In this document: positions 49,024 to 57,667 of the stretch, in pieces
Layout: each line of letters begins with the position of its first letter
How positions within the stretch are numbered: the stretch's first letter is position 1
From: Gordonia terrae
Lineage (GTDB): Bacteria > Actinomycetota > Actinomycetes > Mycobacteriales > Mycobacteriaceae
Length of the DNA stretch: 64,000 nt
Reading direction: 5' to 3'
NCBI RefSeq assembly: GCF_001698225.1
Contig: NZ_CP016594.1
Span: 4,154,001-4,218,000, forward strand
The notes under the pieces: model-generated
The model's database searches: none
What the model saw: the letters and a program-made list of their open reading frames with translations, nothing else
Told to the model about the DNA's origin: nothing
Program-made: the position numbers and the translations under genes

Positions 49024-51396
49024 TCAAGCGGGCTGGAGGACCCCGTCGTCGACGAGTCGGCTGTACTCGTCATCGGTGAGTCCCAGGACCCCGACCGCGA
49101 TCTCGTGGGTGTCGGCACCGGGCAGCGGGGCCGGACGCAACGGCGCGTCGGGTATCGATCCGAAACGGGCGACCCGCACCGCGGTCGGCAGCGACGCCGG
49201 CAACATCGGGTGCGCCAACTGGGTGTACGCATCGCGATCGAGAAGGTGTGGGTCGGTGAGCAGTTCGGGGAGGCGGAGCATCGCGCCGGCGGGTACGCCC
49301 GCTTCCTGGAGGAGTGTCATCGCCTCGGTCGGCGTACGTTCGGCGAGCCATGCGGCGAGCACCTTGTCCGCCTCGGCGCGGTTCTCGATGCGGTCGGCGC
49401 GCCGCCCGAATCGGGGATCGTCGGCGAGGTCGTCGCGTCCGATGACGGCGGCCAGGCCTCGCCACTCGTGGTCGTCGCGGACCGACACCGCCACCCACTC
49501 GTCATCGCCCGCACAGGGGTACACGCCCGACGGCGCCGCGAAGGAATCGGTGTTGCCCTCGGCCCGTACGGATCCGGACGACAGCGATTCGCGTGCCAGC
49601 TGACCACCGAGGGCGACCAGCGCGGCATCGGCCTGGGCGATCTCGATGTCGGTGCCGCGCCCGTGCGATCCCCGGGCGATCAGCGCCGCGAGAACGGTCA
49701 CAGCGCTGACCTGCGCGCCGATGTGGTCGGGATAGACGGTGGACCCGTCACACAGACCGGGATCGTCGTCGGAGTAACGCCAGAGCGACGACACCCCGCA
49801 CGCCGCGCGGACCAGCGGGCCATACCCGAGCCTGGTGTTCCATGGACCAACGCTGCCGAAGGCGCTTCCCTCGGCGACGATGATCCGCGGATTCACCTCG
49901 CGGAGTTCGTCATACCCGATGCCCATCGCACTGAGGGTGCCGGGCTTGAAATTGGCGAGGACCACGTCGGCCTCTGACGCGAGCCGGAGGAAGAGGTCCT
50001 TGCCCCCATCGGTCCGCAGGTTCAGTCCCAGCGATCGGCGGTTCCGGTGGCCCCAGGCGACCGACGGCGACAGGGTGTTCGGGCGCTTCGACTGTCGCAG
50101 ACCGTCGGGGAATTCGCGATTCTCGACCTTGATGACGTCCGCGCCGTGGTCGGCGAACTGCCTGCCGAGCTCGGCCCCGAAGACGACGACGCCGAGATCG
50201 AGAACGCGGAGGCCGGCGAACGGGTGGCTACCGGGCGGCTCGCAATCCGTCGACGTCTGCCGAGGCTCCGTACGCGGTGACCAGGCAGGCACCTGCGTGG
50301 CGTCGACGCCGGGAACACGATGACGGAATCCGGCTCGCTGCCCGCCGATCCGCGCGTATCCGGAGGGAATCCGCGCACGGACACCCGGGCCGATCTCGGC
50401 GTCGACGAGGGTCCCCGCCGCGTCGAAATGGTCGTTGTCGAGGACCTCACCGATGCGAAGGACGCCGCCGATCGGGATGCCCCGGGCCGCCCCTTCGGCG
50501 ACCAGTTCGTCGCGGGTCCGATCGGCGAACAGCTGCTCGATCAACGGATGCAGCCGGTCTGCCGCGGCGAACCGGGCCGGGATGGTGTCGAAGGCCGGAT
50601 CGGCGAACTCGTCGGGTTCGCCGAGCCACGCGAACATCGCACGCCACTGACGCTTGGCCAGCAGGCAGATCCGCACCTGCCCGTCCGCGCATCGAAGGAC
50701 GGGGTAGAAGTTCGCGGCATCGGGGCGCCCACGCGGGAAGTCGTCGCGCCGACCCGCCGCCGCGGACCCCTGGACGCCGAAGCCGGGGTCGAAGCCGTGG
50801 ACCACCGACTCGAACGCCGAGATCTCGACCAGTTGCCCGGCTCCGGTGCGGATCCGGTCGAAGTAGGCGAGGAGCGCCGACCACGCGGCATGCACCCCGA
50901 CCGACTGTTCGACGAGTCCGGGCGGCGGGAGCAGCGGCTCGCGGCCGGGCTCGCCGGAGCGCGACAGCACACCACTCATCGCATAGATCACCGACTCGGT
51001 GGCAGTCCAGTTCCGGTACGGGCCGGTTCGACCGAATCCGCTGACGGTGAGGACGACGAGTGCCGGGTGCGCGGCGGCGAGATCGGCCGGGTCGAGACCC
51101 GCGCTGTCGGTGGACGACTCGACGACGATGTCGGCCCCGGCGACCAGTTCACCGAATCGGTGCCGTCCGGAGTCGGTGTCGAGGTCGAGGACGACGACCT
51201 TCTTGTTCGCGTTGTTGAGGGCGAACGGAATGCTCAGGCCGGCCTCGATCGGCTCGGAGCGTCGCGACCGCGATCCGCCCGGACGCTCGACGCGCACCAC
51301 CTCGGCACCCAGGTCCGCGAGGAACCGGCCGCACGACTCGCCGAGTCCGTCGGTTGCGTCGACGACACGGACGCCGGACAGTGGCAGATCGCTCAT
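49024..51396 (-). CDS. double-length class III CoA transferase (CaiB/BaiF)
   Basis: A 790-residue protein made of two CaiB/BaiF units: residues ~1-375 (VRVVDATDGLGESCGRFLADLGAEVVRVE at the start) and ~393-785 (GLRVLDLGVVVFGAELGRQFADHGADVIKVE). Class III enzymes move CoA between carboxylic acids. By alignment to the known Asp169 region of CaiB and formyl-CoA transferase, the second half keeps an Asp (VYPDHIGAQ) whereas the first half has Glu (LVEQSVGVH). One half may thus be structural. It probably activates an acid intermediate of the cluster's pathway. Confidence 0.88.
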   Translation of the reverse strand: MSDLPLSGVRVVDATDGLGESCGRFLADLGAEVVRVERPGGSRSRRSEPIEAGLSIPFALNNANKKVVVLDLDTDSGRHRFGELVAGADIVVESSTDSAGLDPADLAAAHPALVVLTVSGFGRTGPYRNWTATESVIYAMSGVLSRSGEPGREPLLPPPGLVEQSVGVHAAWSALLAYFDRIRTGAGQLVEISAFESVVHGFDPGFGVQGSAAAGRRDDFPRGRPDAANFYPVLRCADGQVRICLLAKRQWRAMFAWLGEPDEFADPAFDTIPARFAAADRLHPLIEQLFADRTRDELVAEGAARGIPIGGVLRIGEVLDNDHFDAAGTLVDAEIGPGVRARIPSGYARIGGQRAGFRHRVPGVDATQVPAWSPRTEPRQTSTDCEPPGSHPFAGLRVLDLGVVVFGAELGRQFADHGADVIKVENREFPDGLRQSKRPNTLSPSVAWGHRNRRSLGLNLRTDGGKDLFLRLASEADVVLANFKPGTLSAMGIGYDELREVNPRIIVAEGSAFGSVGPWNTRLGYGPLVRAACGVSSLWRYSDDDPGLCDGSTVYPDHIGAQVSAVTVLAALIARGSHGRGTDIEIAQADAALVALGGQLARESLSSGSVRAEGNTDSFAAPSGVYPCAGDDEWVAVSVRDDHEWRGLAAVIGRDDLADDPRFGRRADRIENRAEADKVLAAWLAERTPTEAMTLLQEAGVPAGAMLRLPELLTDPHLLDRDAYTQLAHPMLPASLPTAVRVARFGSIPDAPLRPAPLPGADTHEIAVGVLGLTDDEYSRLVDDGVLQPA

Positions 51397-51454
51397 GTCA
51401 CTCCTGTCGGGATTCTCTGCTGCTGATCATCTGTGGTCGCATCGGAGACGACGG

Positions 51455-52894
51455 TCACCGAGTGGCGAAATAGACCGACTTGGCGGAGACGTACGGCGCC
51501 ATGCCCTCGGGGCCGAGTTCTCGTCCGAGACCCGACGCCTTGACCCCTCCGAACGGTGCTGCGAGATCGAGTGCGTAGTGGTTGACACCCACTGTGCCGG
51601 TGTGGATTTGGTCGGCGATGGCGAGGCCCCGGGCCTCGTCGGTCGTCCACACCGTGCCGCCGAGCCCGTACTCGGAGTCGTTGGCGATGCGGATCGCGTC
51701 GTCCTCATCGAGGTACTCGGTGATGGTGAGGACGGGGCCGAAGATCTCCTCCTGGGCGATCGACGCAGAGTTCTCGACGCCGGCGAACACGGTCGGTTCG
51801 ACGAACCAACCCTGCGCCTGATCGGCCGGGACGCCGCCGCCGGTCGTGATCCGATGTCCCGCGGCCCGGCCGGCTTCGACATACCCGAGCACCCGGTCGC
51901 GTTGCGCGGCGCTGACGAGCGGCCCGATCGCGGTCGCCTTGTCCAGCGGATCGCCGACCCGTAGTGCCCGGACGGTCTCGGTGACCGCTTCCACGACGTC
52001 GTCGAAACGAGCTCGCGGGGCGAGGATTCGGGTGCTGGCGTGGCAGGTCTGACCGTTGTTCACCAGCGAGACGTCGAGCAGGTGCCGCGCGAACTCGTCC
52101 AGATCGGCGTCATGCGCCACGATCGCCGCGGATTTGCCGCCGAGTTCGAGGGTCACCGGCCGGAGGAGAGCACCGCAGACCTCACCGATGGCTCGGCCCG
52201 CGGCGGTCGATCCCGTGAATGCGACCTTGTCGACCCCGGGGTGCCGGACCAGGTAGGCGCCTGCCTCACGTTCGGCAGGAACGATGTTCAGGACGCCCTC
52301 GGGAAGTCCGGCCTCCTGCGCGGCGTCGGCGAACACGAACGCATCCAGCGCCGTCTCCGGTGCGGGCTTGAGCACGATCGTGCATCCCGCGGCGAGCGCC
52401 GGCGCGATCTTCATCGCGGCCAGCGGCTGAGGGTAGTTCCACGGCGTGATCGCCGCGACGACACCGACCGGCTCACGACGGACGACGGTGCGTCCACCGA
52501 ACGCGCTCGGACGCACGTCCTCGGTGTCGGAGGCGCGGATCAGGTTCGCGTAGTACGACAGCATCGCCGCCGGGCCGTATCCGTTGACCGACTTCGACAA
52601 TGCGATCGGCATACCGTTCTCGCGACTGACCAGCTGGGCGGTGTCACGGGCACGTGCGGTCAGTGCGGCGGCCAACCGGTCGAGGACATCGGCCCGCTCG
52701 CGCGGCCCCATCGAACGCCATGGTCCCGCCAGCGCCGACCGCGCTGCGGCGACCGCACGATCGATGTCGGCCGGGCCGCCCAGTGCGCTTCTGCCCAGCG
52801 GCTTCTCGGTGGCCGCCTCGATGACGTCGTACCCGGTGCCCGACTCCGCCGGTGTCCACTGTCCACCGATGAACAGATCGTTTCGCTCGAACAT
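51455..52894 (-). CDS. NAD(P)-dependent aldehyde dehydrogenase
   Basis: A 479-residue member of the ALDH superfamily. Key features are ITPWNYPQPLAAMKIAPALA near residue 150, FTGSTAAGRAIGEV, ELGGKSAAIV with the general-base Glu near 252, the catalytic Cys in NNGQTCHAST near residue 286, and EEIFGPVLTI. The ATG at 52894 has GGGAG upstream; the frame continues further but overlaps the next gene. In the cluster it would oxidise an aldehyde intermediate to the acid that the CoA transferase can activate. Confidence 0.93.
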   Translation of the reverse strand: MFERNDLFIGGQWTPAESGTGYDVIEAATEKPLGRSALGGPADIDRAVAAARSALAGPWRSMGPRERADVLDRLAAALTARARDTAQLVSRENGMPIALSKSVNGYGPAAMLSYYANLIRASDTEDVRPSAFGGRTVVRREPVGVVAAITPWNYPQPLAAMKIAPALAAGCTIVLKPAPETALDAFVFADAAQEAGLPEGVLNIVPAEREAGAYLVRHPGVDKVAFTGSTAAGRAIGEVCGALLRPVTLELGGKSAAIVAHDADLDEFARHLLDVSLVNNGQTCHASTRILAPRARFDDVVEAVTETVRALRVGDPLDKATAIGPLVSAAQRDRVLGYVEAGRAAGHRITTGGGVPADQAQGWFVEPTVFAGVENSASIAQEEIFGPVLTITEYLDEDDAIRIANDSEYGLGGTVWTTDEARGLAIADQIHTGTVGVNHYALDLAAPFGGVKASGLGRELGPEGMAPYVSAKSVYFATR

Positions 52895-52938
52895 GTCTTC
52901 TCCCTGCCCTTGTGGTGTCGGGGTCCTGGTGGTCGTGG

Positions 52939-54123
52939 CTAGACGGTCTCGGCGTGGCCGAACAGCACCGAACTGACGAGCGGCGCCATCGGGCCGCCGA
53001 TGAACAGCGACGTCCGCACGTCGGCAACCTGATTGGTCGACGTGCCGCGAACCTGACGGACCGCTTCCACGGCCAGATTCAGTCCGTTGATGAACGAATC
53101 CGCCAGATTGCCGCCGCTGGTGTTCACCGGCAGCTTCCCGTGGGGTGCGGTCAGATTGTCGACGGTCATCACGGTGCCCGCCGCCTCGCCGGGCGGGCAC
53201 AACCGGTGATCGACCAGCGCGGCAACCGCCGGACCGCTGAAGTTCTCGTATACCTGGACCACATCGACGTCGTCCGGCCCCAAGCCGGCCGACGCCCAGA
53301 GACGCTCGGCTACACCGGGTTTTCCGTTGTTCGCCGGACCGAACCCGGCCGTCGAATACTGTGCGTCGTTGTCGACCCGCTCGCAGAACCCACCCGGCGC
53401 TCCCTGTGCGCCGGCGAGCACGAACGCCGGGTCCCGACGGAGATCGCGCGCGCGGTCGGAACCGACGAGCACCAGCGCGACCGCGCCGTCGCTCTCCCGT
53501 GAGCAGTCGTAGAGATGGAAGGGCTCGGCGATCATCCGCGAGGACTCGTAGGTCTCCTCGTCCAGCGGCTTGCCGTGGCCCTGCGCCGTCGGATTCTGCT
53601 GCGCGTGCTGATAAGCCGCCAGCACCAGTGAACGCATCGCCGAGCGGGGCACGCCGTCGTGTTCGAGCATGCGCTGAGTTCGCATGGCACAGATCTGGGC
53701 GGGCGAACCCACGCCATGCGCGAGGAAGTGAGATCCGTAGTGGTACTTGGCATACCCCAGGCGACCGGTGTCGGCCTGGGACATCGCGCGGTACACGACG
53801 ACGCACTGCGCCTGACCCGACGTGATGGCGACAGCCGCATTGGTGATCGCGGCCGCCACGCTCCCGCCACCGCCGCCCCACATCATGTTCGACCAGCGCA
53901 GTTCGTCGATCATCAGTGCGGCCCCGAGGATCGGCCCGTCGTTGGAACCGCCTGCGTAGGAGACGAATCCGTCGACCTCACGTGGCGACACCCCGGCGTC
54001 GGAGCACGCGTCGAGGATTGCCCGGATCGTCATCTGCTGCTCGGTGAGCGGTGACTGCCCGCGCTTGTAATGCATCTCGGAGACGCCGACCACGGCAGCG
54101 CCACCACGAATCCCGTTGCTCAT
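52939..54123 (-). CDS. lipid-transfer-protein-type thiolase-fold enzyme (Ltp-like)
   Basis: A 394-residue thiolase-superfamily protein of the SCP-x/Ltp group. The usual nucleophile Cys region is replaced by a glycine run (NMMWGGGGGSVAAAI near residue 85), so it cannot act as an ordinary thiolase. The C-terminal half keeps VQVYENFSG, NTSGGNLAD and similar blocks. Known relatives (Ltp2 of steroid degradation) are retro-aldolases that work with a DUF35 partner, using Tyr residues. The gene overlaps the DUF35 gene as ATGA, supporting such a complex. The start is ATG 54123. Confidence 0.83.
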   Translation of the reverse strand: MSNGIRGGAAVVGVSEMHYKRGQSPLTEQQMTIRAILDACSDAGVSPREVDGFVSYAGGSNDGPILGAALMIDELRWSNMMWGGGGGSVAAAITNAAVAITSGQAQCVVVYRAMSQADTGRLGYAKYHYGSHFLAHGVGSPAQICAMRTQRMLEHDGVPRSAMRSLVLAAYQHAQQNPTAQGHGKPLDEETYESSRMIAEPFHLYDCSRESDGAVALVLVGSDRARDLRRDPAFVLAGAQGAPGGFCERVDNDAQYSTAGFGPANNGKPGVAERLWASAGLGPDDVDVVQVYENFSGPAVAALVDHRLCPPGEAAGTVMTVDNLTAPHGKLPVNTSGGNLADSFINGLNLAVEAVRQVRGTSTNQVADVRTSLFIGGPMAPLVSSVLFGHAETV

Positions 54124-54563
54124 CTGCGTTCTCCATCGTTCGTTTCGGCCCGCTGCCAACGGAGAAGCGGCCACGGTTCACCGTCGCGCTCCTCGAAGAC
54201 GCCGACGACGCGATCGCCGATCTTCGGGGTGCTTTCGGGATCGTCGGTCAGGATGCCCAGCACCCGCCGGCCACCTGCATTCTCCAGTTCCACGAGCACG
54301 CTGACATACGGGAGCCGGTCGGCCAGTTCTTCGATGTACGGATACCAGCTGCGGCTCCAGCTGTAGATCGTGCCGACGGGTTCGACTGTCTCCCAGCCGA
54401 GATCGAGCGAGTGGCAGTTCCCGCACACCGACTGGGGGCTCCAGATCCAGGTCGAGCAACTGCGGCAGCGCTGGAGGCGCAGCTCCCTCTCGGCCAGCCC
54501 ATCCCAGTACGGCTGGTCGAGCCCGTCGGCGGCGGGCCCCCAGGGGATGTCGGCAGTCGTCAT
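54120..54563 (-). CDS. Zn-ribbon/OB-fold protein (DUF35)
   Basis: A 147-residue protein of the DUF35 type. A rubredoxin-like zinc ribbon is formed by CRSC (near residue 33) and CGNC (near residue 47). An OB-fold follows (GTIYSWSRSWYPYI, VLVELENAGGRRVLGIL). DUF35 proteins form complexes with Ltp-type thiolase-fold enzymes and can bind acyl-CoA. Both ends overlap neighbours by 4 bases, so it is tightly coupled to the Ltp-like and NTF2-like genes. Start ATG 54563. Confidence 0.88.
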   Translation of the reverse strand: MTTADIPWGPAADGLDQPYWDGLAERELRLQRCRSCSTWIWSPQSVCGNCHSLDLGWETVEPVGTIYSWSRSWYPYIEELADRLPYVSVLVELENAGGRRVLGILTDDPESTPKIGDRVVGVFEERDGEPWPLLRWQRAETNDGERR

Positions 54564-54874
54564 CGCACCGACTCGGGCGCGAAGTTCTCCAGGGCCCCGG
54601 CGAGCCACTCGCCGTCCCGGCGCTCCCAGATGGAACGTAGCCCGATCTCGCGACTCTCGGTCGTGTAGACGGTCTCTCCGACCATGCGATCGCCGTCGGC
54701 CCGGACGCCGACGATCCGGTGCGCGTCCACCGCACCCCGCGGGACGTCGACGCCGTCGAAGACGGCCGGGATGTTCTCCTGGATCATCTCGGCCATCGCG
54801 GCCTTCATGTCTCCCGCGACCACGTGCCCGACATGATGCTCGTAGCGCACCCGGAAGTCATCCAGTTCGCTCAT
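54560..54874 (-). CDS. NTF2-like (SnoaL/ketosteroid-isomerase fold) protein
   Basis: A 104-residue protein with the pattern of a cone-shaped NTF2 fold: an N-terminal helix (MSELDDFRVRYEHHVGHVVA), a helix ending IPAVFDGVDVP, and the strand-rich part DRMVGETVYTTESREIGLRSIWERRDGEWLAGAL. Such proteins include isomerases, dehydratases and cyclases, and also non-catalytic subunits. It is the first gene of the operon that runs on into DUF35 and Ltp. A strong AGGAGGAG ribosome site and a good promoter lie upstream. Confidence 0.72.
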   Translation of the reverse strand: MSELDDFRVRYEHHVGHVVAGDMKAAMAEMIQENIPAVFDGVDVPRGAVDAHRIVGVRADGDRMVGETVYTTESREIGLRSIWERRDGEWLAGALENFAPESVR

Positions 54875-54920
54875 CGTTGCTCCTCCTCACCACCGGGCCG
54901 TGCCCGACGTCGTTGCGTAA

Positions 54921-54949
54921 ACCTTACGGCTTTAGTTATAAGGCGTCAA
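54921..54949 (-). promoter_or_regulatory. promoter and operator of the NTF2-DUF35-Ltp operon
   Basis: On the minus strand TTGACG (54944-54949) and TAAGGT (54921-54926) are separated by 17 bases. The arms CCTTA and TAAGG lie between and over the -10, 12 bases apart, a plausible repressor site. The -35 overlaps the end of the upstream thiolase-like gene, so the seven-gene operon can be transcribed independently of it. Confidence 0.65.
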
Positions 54950-56442
54950 TCGAGATGTGCGGAGCCGTCGGTAGCCACACGCACCCGTCGTCCCTGAGCC
55001 TCGGTGGTCGCGAGTTCGTCCAGGTCGCCGCTGTCGGTGATCACCGCCAGGGTGCGGCCGCCGCCGTGAACGCGACCGGCGACGAATGCCCGCTCAGGGA
55101 CTCCCGTGCGGTCGTAGGCCACCGTCCAGGTCTCGAGTTCGGCGACACCCTCGTGGGATTCGACCACCTCGACCGTCGGCTCGGCACCCGTCCATGCCCG
55201 GTGCACCGCTTCGGTGACATCTTCCCGGCGAAAGCCCGCCGCGGGCGGCTCGGTCGAGTACACGCCGAAGGCGTGCTTCGTCAGGTACCCACTGTTCGCG
55301 GTCACCAGGCCGAAGGTGCCGGGCGACCCGCGCAACCGGGTGGCCACCGTGGCGATCGCATGCGTGCTGTAGTTGTTCCACGGACCGCCCGCGAAGGTGA
55401 GCCCGCCGGTGCAGGTCAGCGGACGTTCCGGATCGTTTGCGGGAACGCCGATCTCGCGCGCCGCCACCTGCACGGCCGAGGGGAAGCAGGAGTAGATGTC
55501 GAGGTGAGCGACGTCGTCGATCGCGATCCCCGCGAGTTCGAGCGCACGGGCGGCGCCGATCCGGATCGGTGCCGAACCGTTCAGGGCGGGACGCGCCGCG
55601 ACGGCGTCGGTGTCCTTGGATTCGGTTCCGCTGTGTGGGAACACCCACGACGAGGTGGGGATTCCCAGGCGTCGTGCGGTCTCGACCGAGCACATCACCA
55701 GTGCCGCACCCTGGTCGACCATGTTGTTCGAGTTCAGCAGCTTCGGGTAAGGAGACGAGATGAGGCGATTGCCATCGGTCGGAGTCGTGATCTCTCCCGG
55801 GGCATACGTACGCCTGGTCCAGGCGTAGGGATTATCCGCGGCAACCTCGCTGAACGACGACCACAGTTCCCCGAGCAACTTCTCGTGGTCGGCGATACTC
55901 CGACCCGCTCCGACGCGGAGAGCCTGCTCGAACAACGGGTAGACGAAGGACGGTCTGTCGAGTCCGATCCGCCGCTCGCTCTCCGCCTCCATCGGAACGT
56001 CCGGGACGATGATCGGCGCGGACGGCACAGTTTCGTCCTGTCGGGTCCAGTCGGGCCGTTCCCCCTGTGCGCGGAGTTTCATCCGCGTGCGCCAGGCTTC
56101 TGCACCCCCGATGAGAACGACGTCGGCGCGGCCCGTGGCAATGTCTTCGGCGGCACCGTTGACCAGCACCTGCGGCGTGCTGCCGCCGTTCCCGGTGTAG
56201 CCGGTGTGTCGCGGATCTGCCCCGATCCGTTCGGCCACCAACGCACCGGGGTCGCGGTAGCGCCATGACAACAGGCCGACCACGCGGATGGAGTCGATCA
56301 GTTCGAGGAGGCGCGACGTCCCGGCTTCGGCAGCCGCCTCGTGTGCCGCGCGCGCGATGAGATCGACCGGCTCGACGCCACCGTCGTGAGCGGTGATCTG
56401 TCCGCCGCCGACGAGGACGGGCGTGCGGGGATCGATGGTCAT
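54946..56442 (-). CDS. thiolase-like protein lacking the nucleophile Cys
   Basis: A 498-residue thiolase-superfamily protein, longer than ordinary thiolases because of a C-terminal OB-like extension (residues ~410-498, WTVAYDRTGVPERAFVAGRV). The region of the nucleophile reads GYTGNGGSTPQVLVN near residue 83, without Cys. LDIYSCFPSAVQVAA and GGLTFAGGPWNNYSTHA correspond to the C-terminal active-site blocks. Close relatives are annotated as acetyl-CoA acetyltransferases but their reaction is uncertain. It precedes the Ltp operon in the same direction. Start ATG 56442. Confidence 0.78.
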   Translation of the reverse strand: MTIDPRTPVLVGGGQITAHDGGVEPVDLIARAAHEAAAEAGTSRLLELIDSIRVVGLLSWRYRDPGALVAERIGADPRHTGYTGNGGSTPQVLVNGAAEDIATGRADVVLIGGAEAWRTRMKLRAQGERPDWTRQDETVPSAPIIVPDVPMEAESERRIGLDRPSFVYPLFEQALRVGAGRSIADHEKLLGELWSSFSEVAADNPYAWTRRTYAPGEITTPTDGNRLISSPYPKLLNSNNMVDQGAALVMCSVETARRLGIPTSSWVFPHSGTESKDTDAVAARPALNGSAPIRIGAARALELAGIAIDDVAHLDIYSCFPSAVQVAAREIGVPANDPERPLTCTGGLTFAGGPWNNYSTHAIATVATRLRGSPGTFGLVTANSGYLTKHAFGVYSTEPPAAGFRREDVTEAVHRAWTGAEPTVEVVESHEGVAELETWTVAYDRTGVPERAFVAGRVHGGGRTLAVITDSGDLDELATTEAQGRRVRVATDGSAHLD

Positions 56443-56488
56443 GGTGGCCTGCCTTCAGTTCGACGAGACGGCGGTGACCGTCCCCTCA

Positions 56489-56518
56489 AATCTAAACTCG
56501 ATAGGTAATAGGCCGCAA
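56489..56518 (-). promoter_or_regulatory. possible promoter of the thiolase-like gene
   Basis: TTGCGG (56513-56518) and TAGATT (56489-56494) on the minus strand are 18 bases apart, about 45 bases ahead of the ATG at 56442. The -35 lies inside the terminator stem of the mce operon, so this is a tentative call. Confidence 0.35.
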
Positions 56519-56542
56519 TCCGCCCCTCGTGGATTGCGGCCT
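56510..56542 (-). terminator. terminator of the mce operon
   Basis: A perfect 12-base stem (arms 56510-56521 and 56531-56542) with a 9-base loop lies 9 bases after the mceG stop codon. It is followed on the minus strand by the moderately T-rich TATTACC. Confidence 0.75.
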
Positions 56543-56551
56543 GGCCCCGCG

Positions 56552-57640
56552 TCAGACGCGCGGGAGTACCTCCGTGGGAGCGTCCTGCCAGATCCGGTCG
56601 TCGCGTCGGCGATCCGCGATGTCGGCGGCATGCGCGCGGTTCTCGCCGCGGATCTGGTCTTCCTGCTCCTGGCTGCGGCGGATCGCCTCTTGGGCGTTCT
56701 GCGGCAGGTCGGGAAGCATCTGATGGACGCGCTCGCGGTGACGGGCGATCGCCTTGCGTTCGGGCATACCGGGATTGGGCTGCACCTGCGGGATGATCTC
56801 GGTGAAGTCCTCCTTGGTACCACCACCGGAGATACCCGCAGCCGCCATCGCCGCCTCCTGGGCGACGAGGGCCTCGTCCTTCTCCTCCGACATACCGATC
56901 GGACCGAACCGGTCACCGGAGAGGAACTGCTTGACCACCGGCTGCTCCGAGGTCAGCAACTGCTCACGCGGACCGAACATCACCAACTCCTTGCGGAACA
57001 ACATGCCGATGTTGTCCGGGATCGTCCGCGCGATGTTGATGTTGTGCGTCACGATCAGGATCGTCGCGTCGATCTGGGCGTTGATGTCGATCAGCAACTG
57101 GCTGATGTAGGCGGTACGCACCGGATCCAGACCCGAGTCCGGCTCGTCACACAGAATGATCTGCGGATCCAGCACCAGCGCACGCGCCAGACCGGCACGC
57201 TTGCGCATACCGCCGGAGATCTCACCCGGGAGTTTGTCCTCGGCACCGGTCAGACCGACGAGGTCGATCTTCTCCATCACGATGTCGCGGACCTCGTTCT
57301 CCTTCTTCTTCGTGTGCTCACGAAGCGGGAACGCGATGTTGTCGAACAAACTCATCGACCCGAACAACGCACCGTCCTGGAACAGCACGCCGAACAGCTT
57401 GCGGATCTCGTAGAGTTCCTTGGCCGAACACTGCGTGATGTCGGTGCCATCGATGATCACCGAACCCTGCTCGGGATGCAGCAGACCGATCAAGGTCTTC
57501 AGGAACACCGACTTACCGGTACCCGACGGACCCAGCAGCGCGGAGACCTCCCCCTCCGGCAGGGTCAGCGAGACATCACGCCAAATGTTCTGCGAACCAA
57601 ACGACTTCGTCAGGTTCTCCACACTGACCTCAACACCCAT
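56552..57640 (-). CDS. mceG: Mce transporter ATPase (MceG/Mkl, MlaF-like)
   Basis: A 362-residue ABC ATPase that energises Mce lipid importers. Walker A is GPSGTGKS near residue 38, the signature ISGGMRKRAGLARALV near residue 145 is the MlaF/Mkl form, and Walker B is IILCDEPDSGLDPV. A charged C-terminal extension of ~100 residues (from about residue 262) is usual for actinobacterial MceG. It ends the mce operon, 27 bases after the Mce-associated gene, with CTGGAGGA upstream. In mycobacteria mceG usually lies away from the mce operons. Confidence 0.93.
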   Translation of the reverse strand: MGVEVSVENLTKSFGSQNIWRDVSLTLPEGEVSALLGPSGTGKSVFLKTLIGLLHPEQGSVIIDGTDITQCSAKELYEIRKLFGVLFQDGALFGSMSLFDNIAFPLREHTKKKENEVRDIVMEKIDLVGLTGAEDKLPGEISGGMRKRAGLARALVLDPQIILCDEPDSGLDPVRTAYISQLLIDINAQIDATILIVTHNINIARTIPDNIGMLFRKELVMFGPREQLLTSEQPVVKQFLSGDRFGPIGMSEEKDEALVAQEAAMAAAGISGGGTKEDFTEIIPQVQPNPGMPERKAIARHRERVHQMLPDLPQNAQEAIRRSQEQEDQIRGENRAHAADIADRRRDDRIWQDAPTEVLPRV

Positions 57641-57667
57641 CTCGTCCTCCAGCTCTCGTGGTCGTCG

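Noticed and set aside
52895..53881. N-terminal extension of the aldehyde dehydrogenase frame
   Set aside because: The extension lies out of frame within the Ltp-like gene. The ATG at 52894 has a ribosome site and gives the normal ALDH length.
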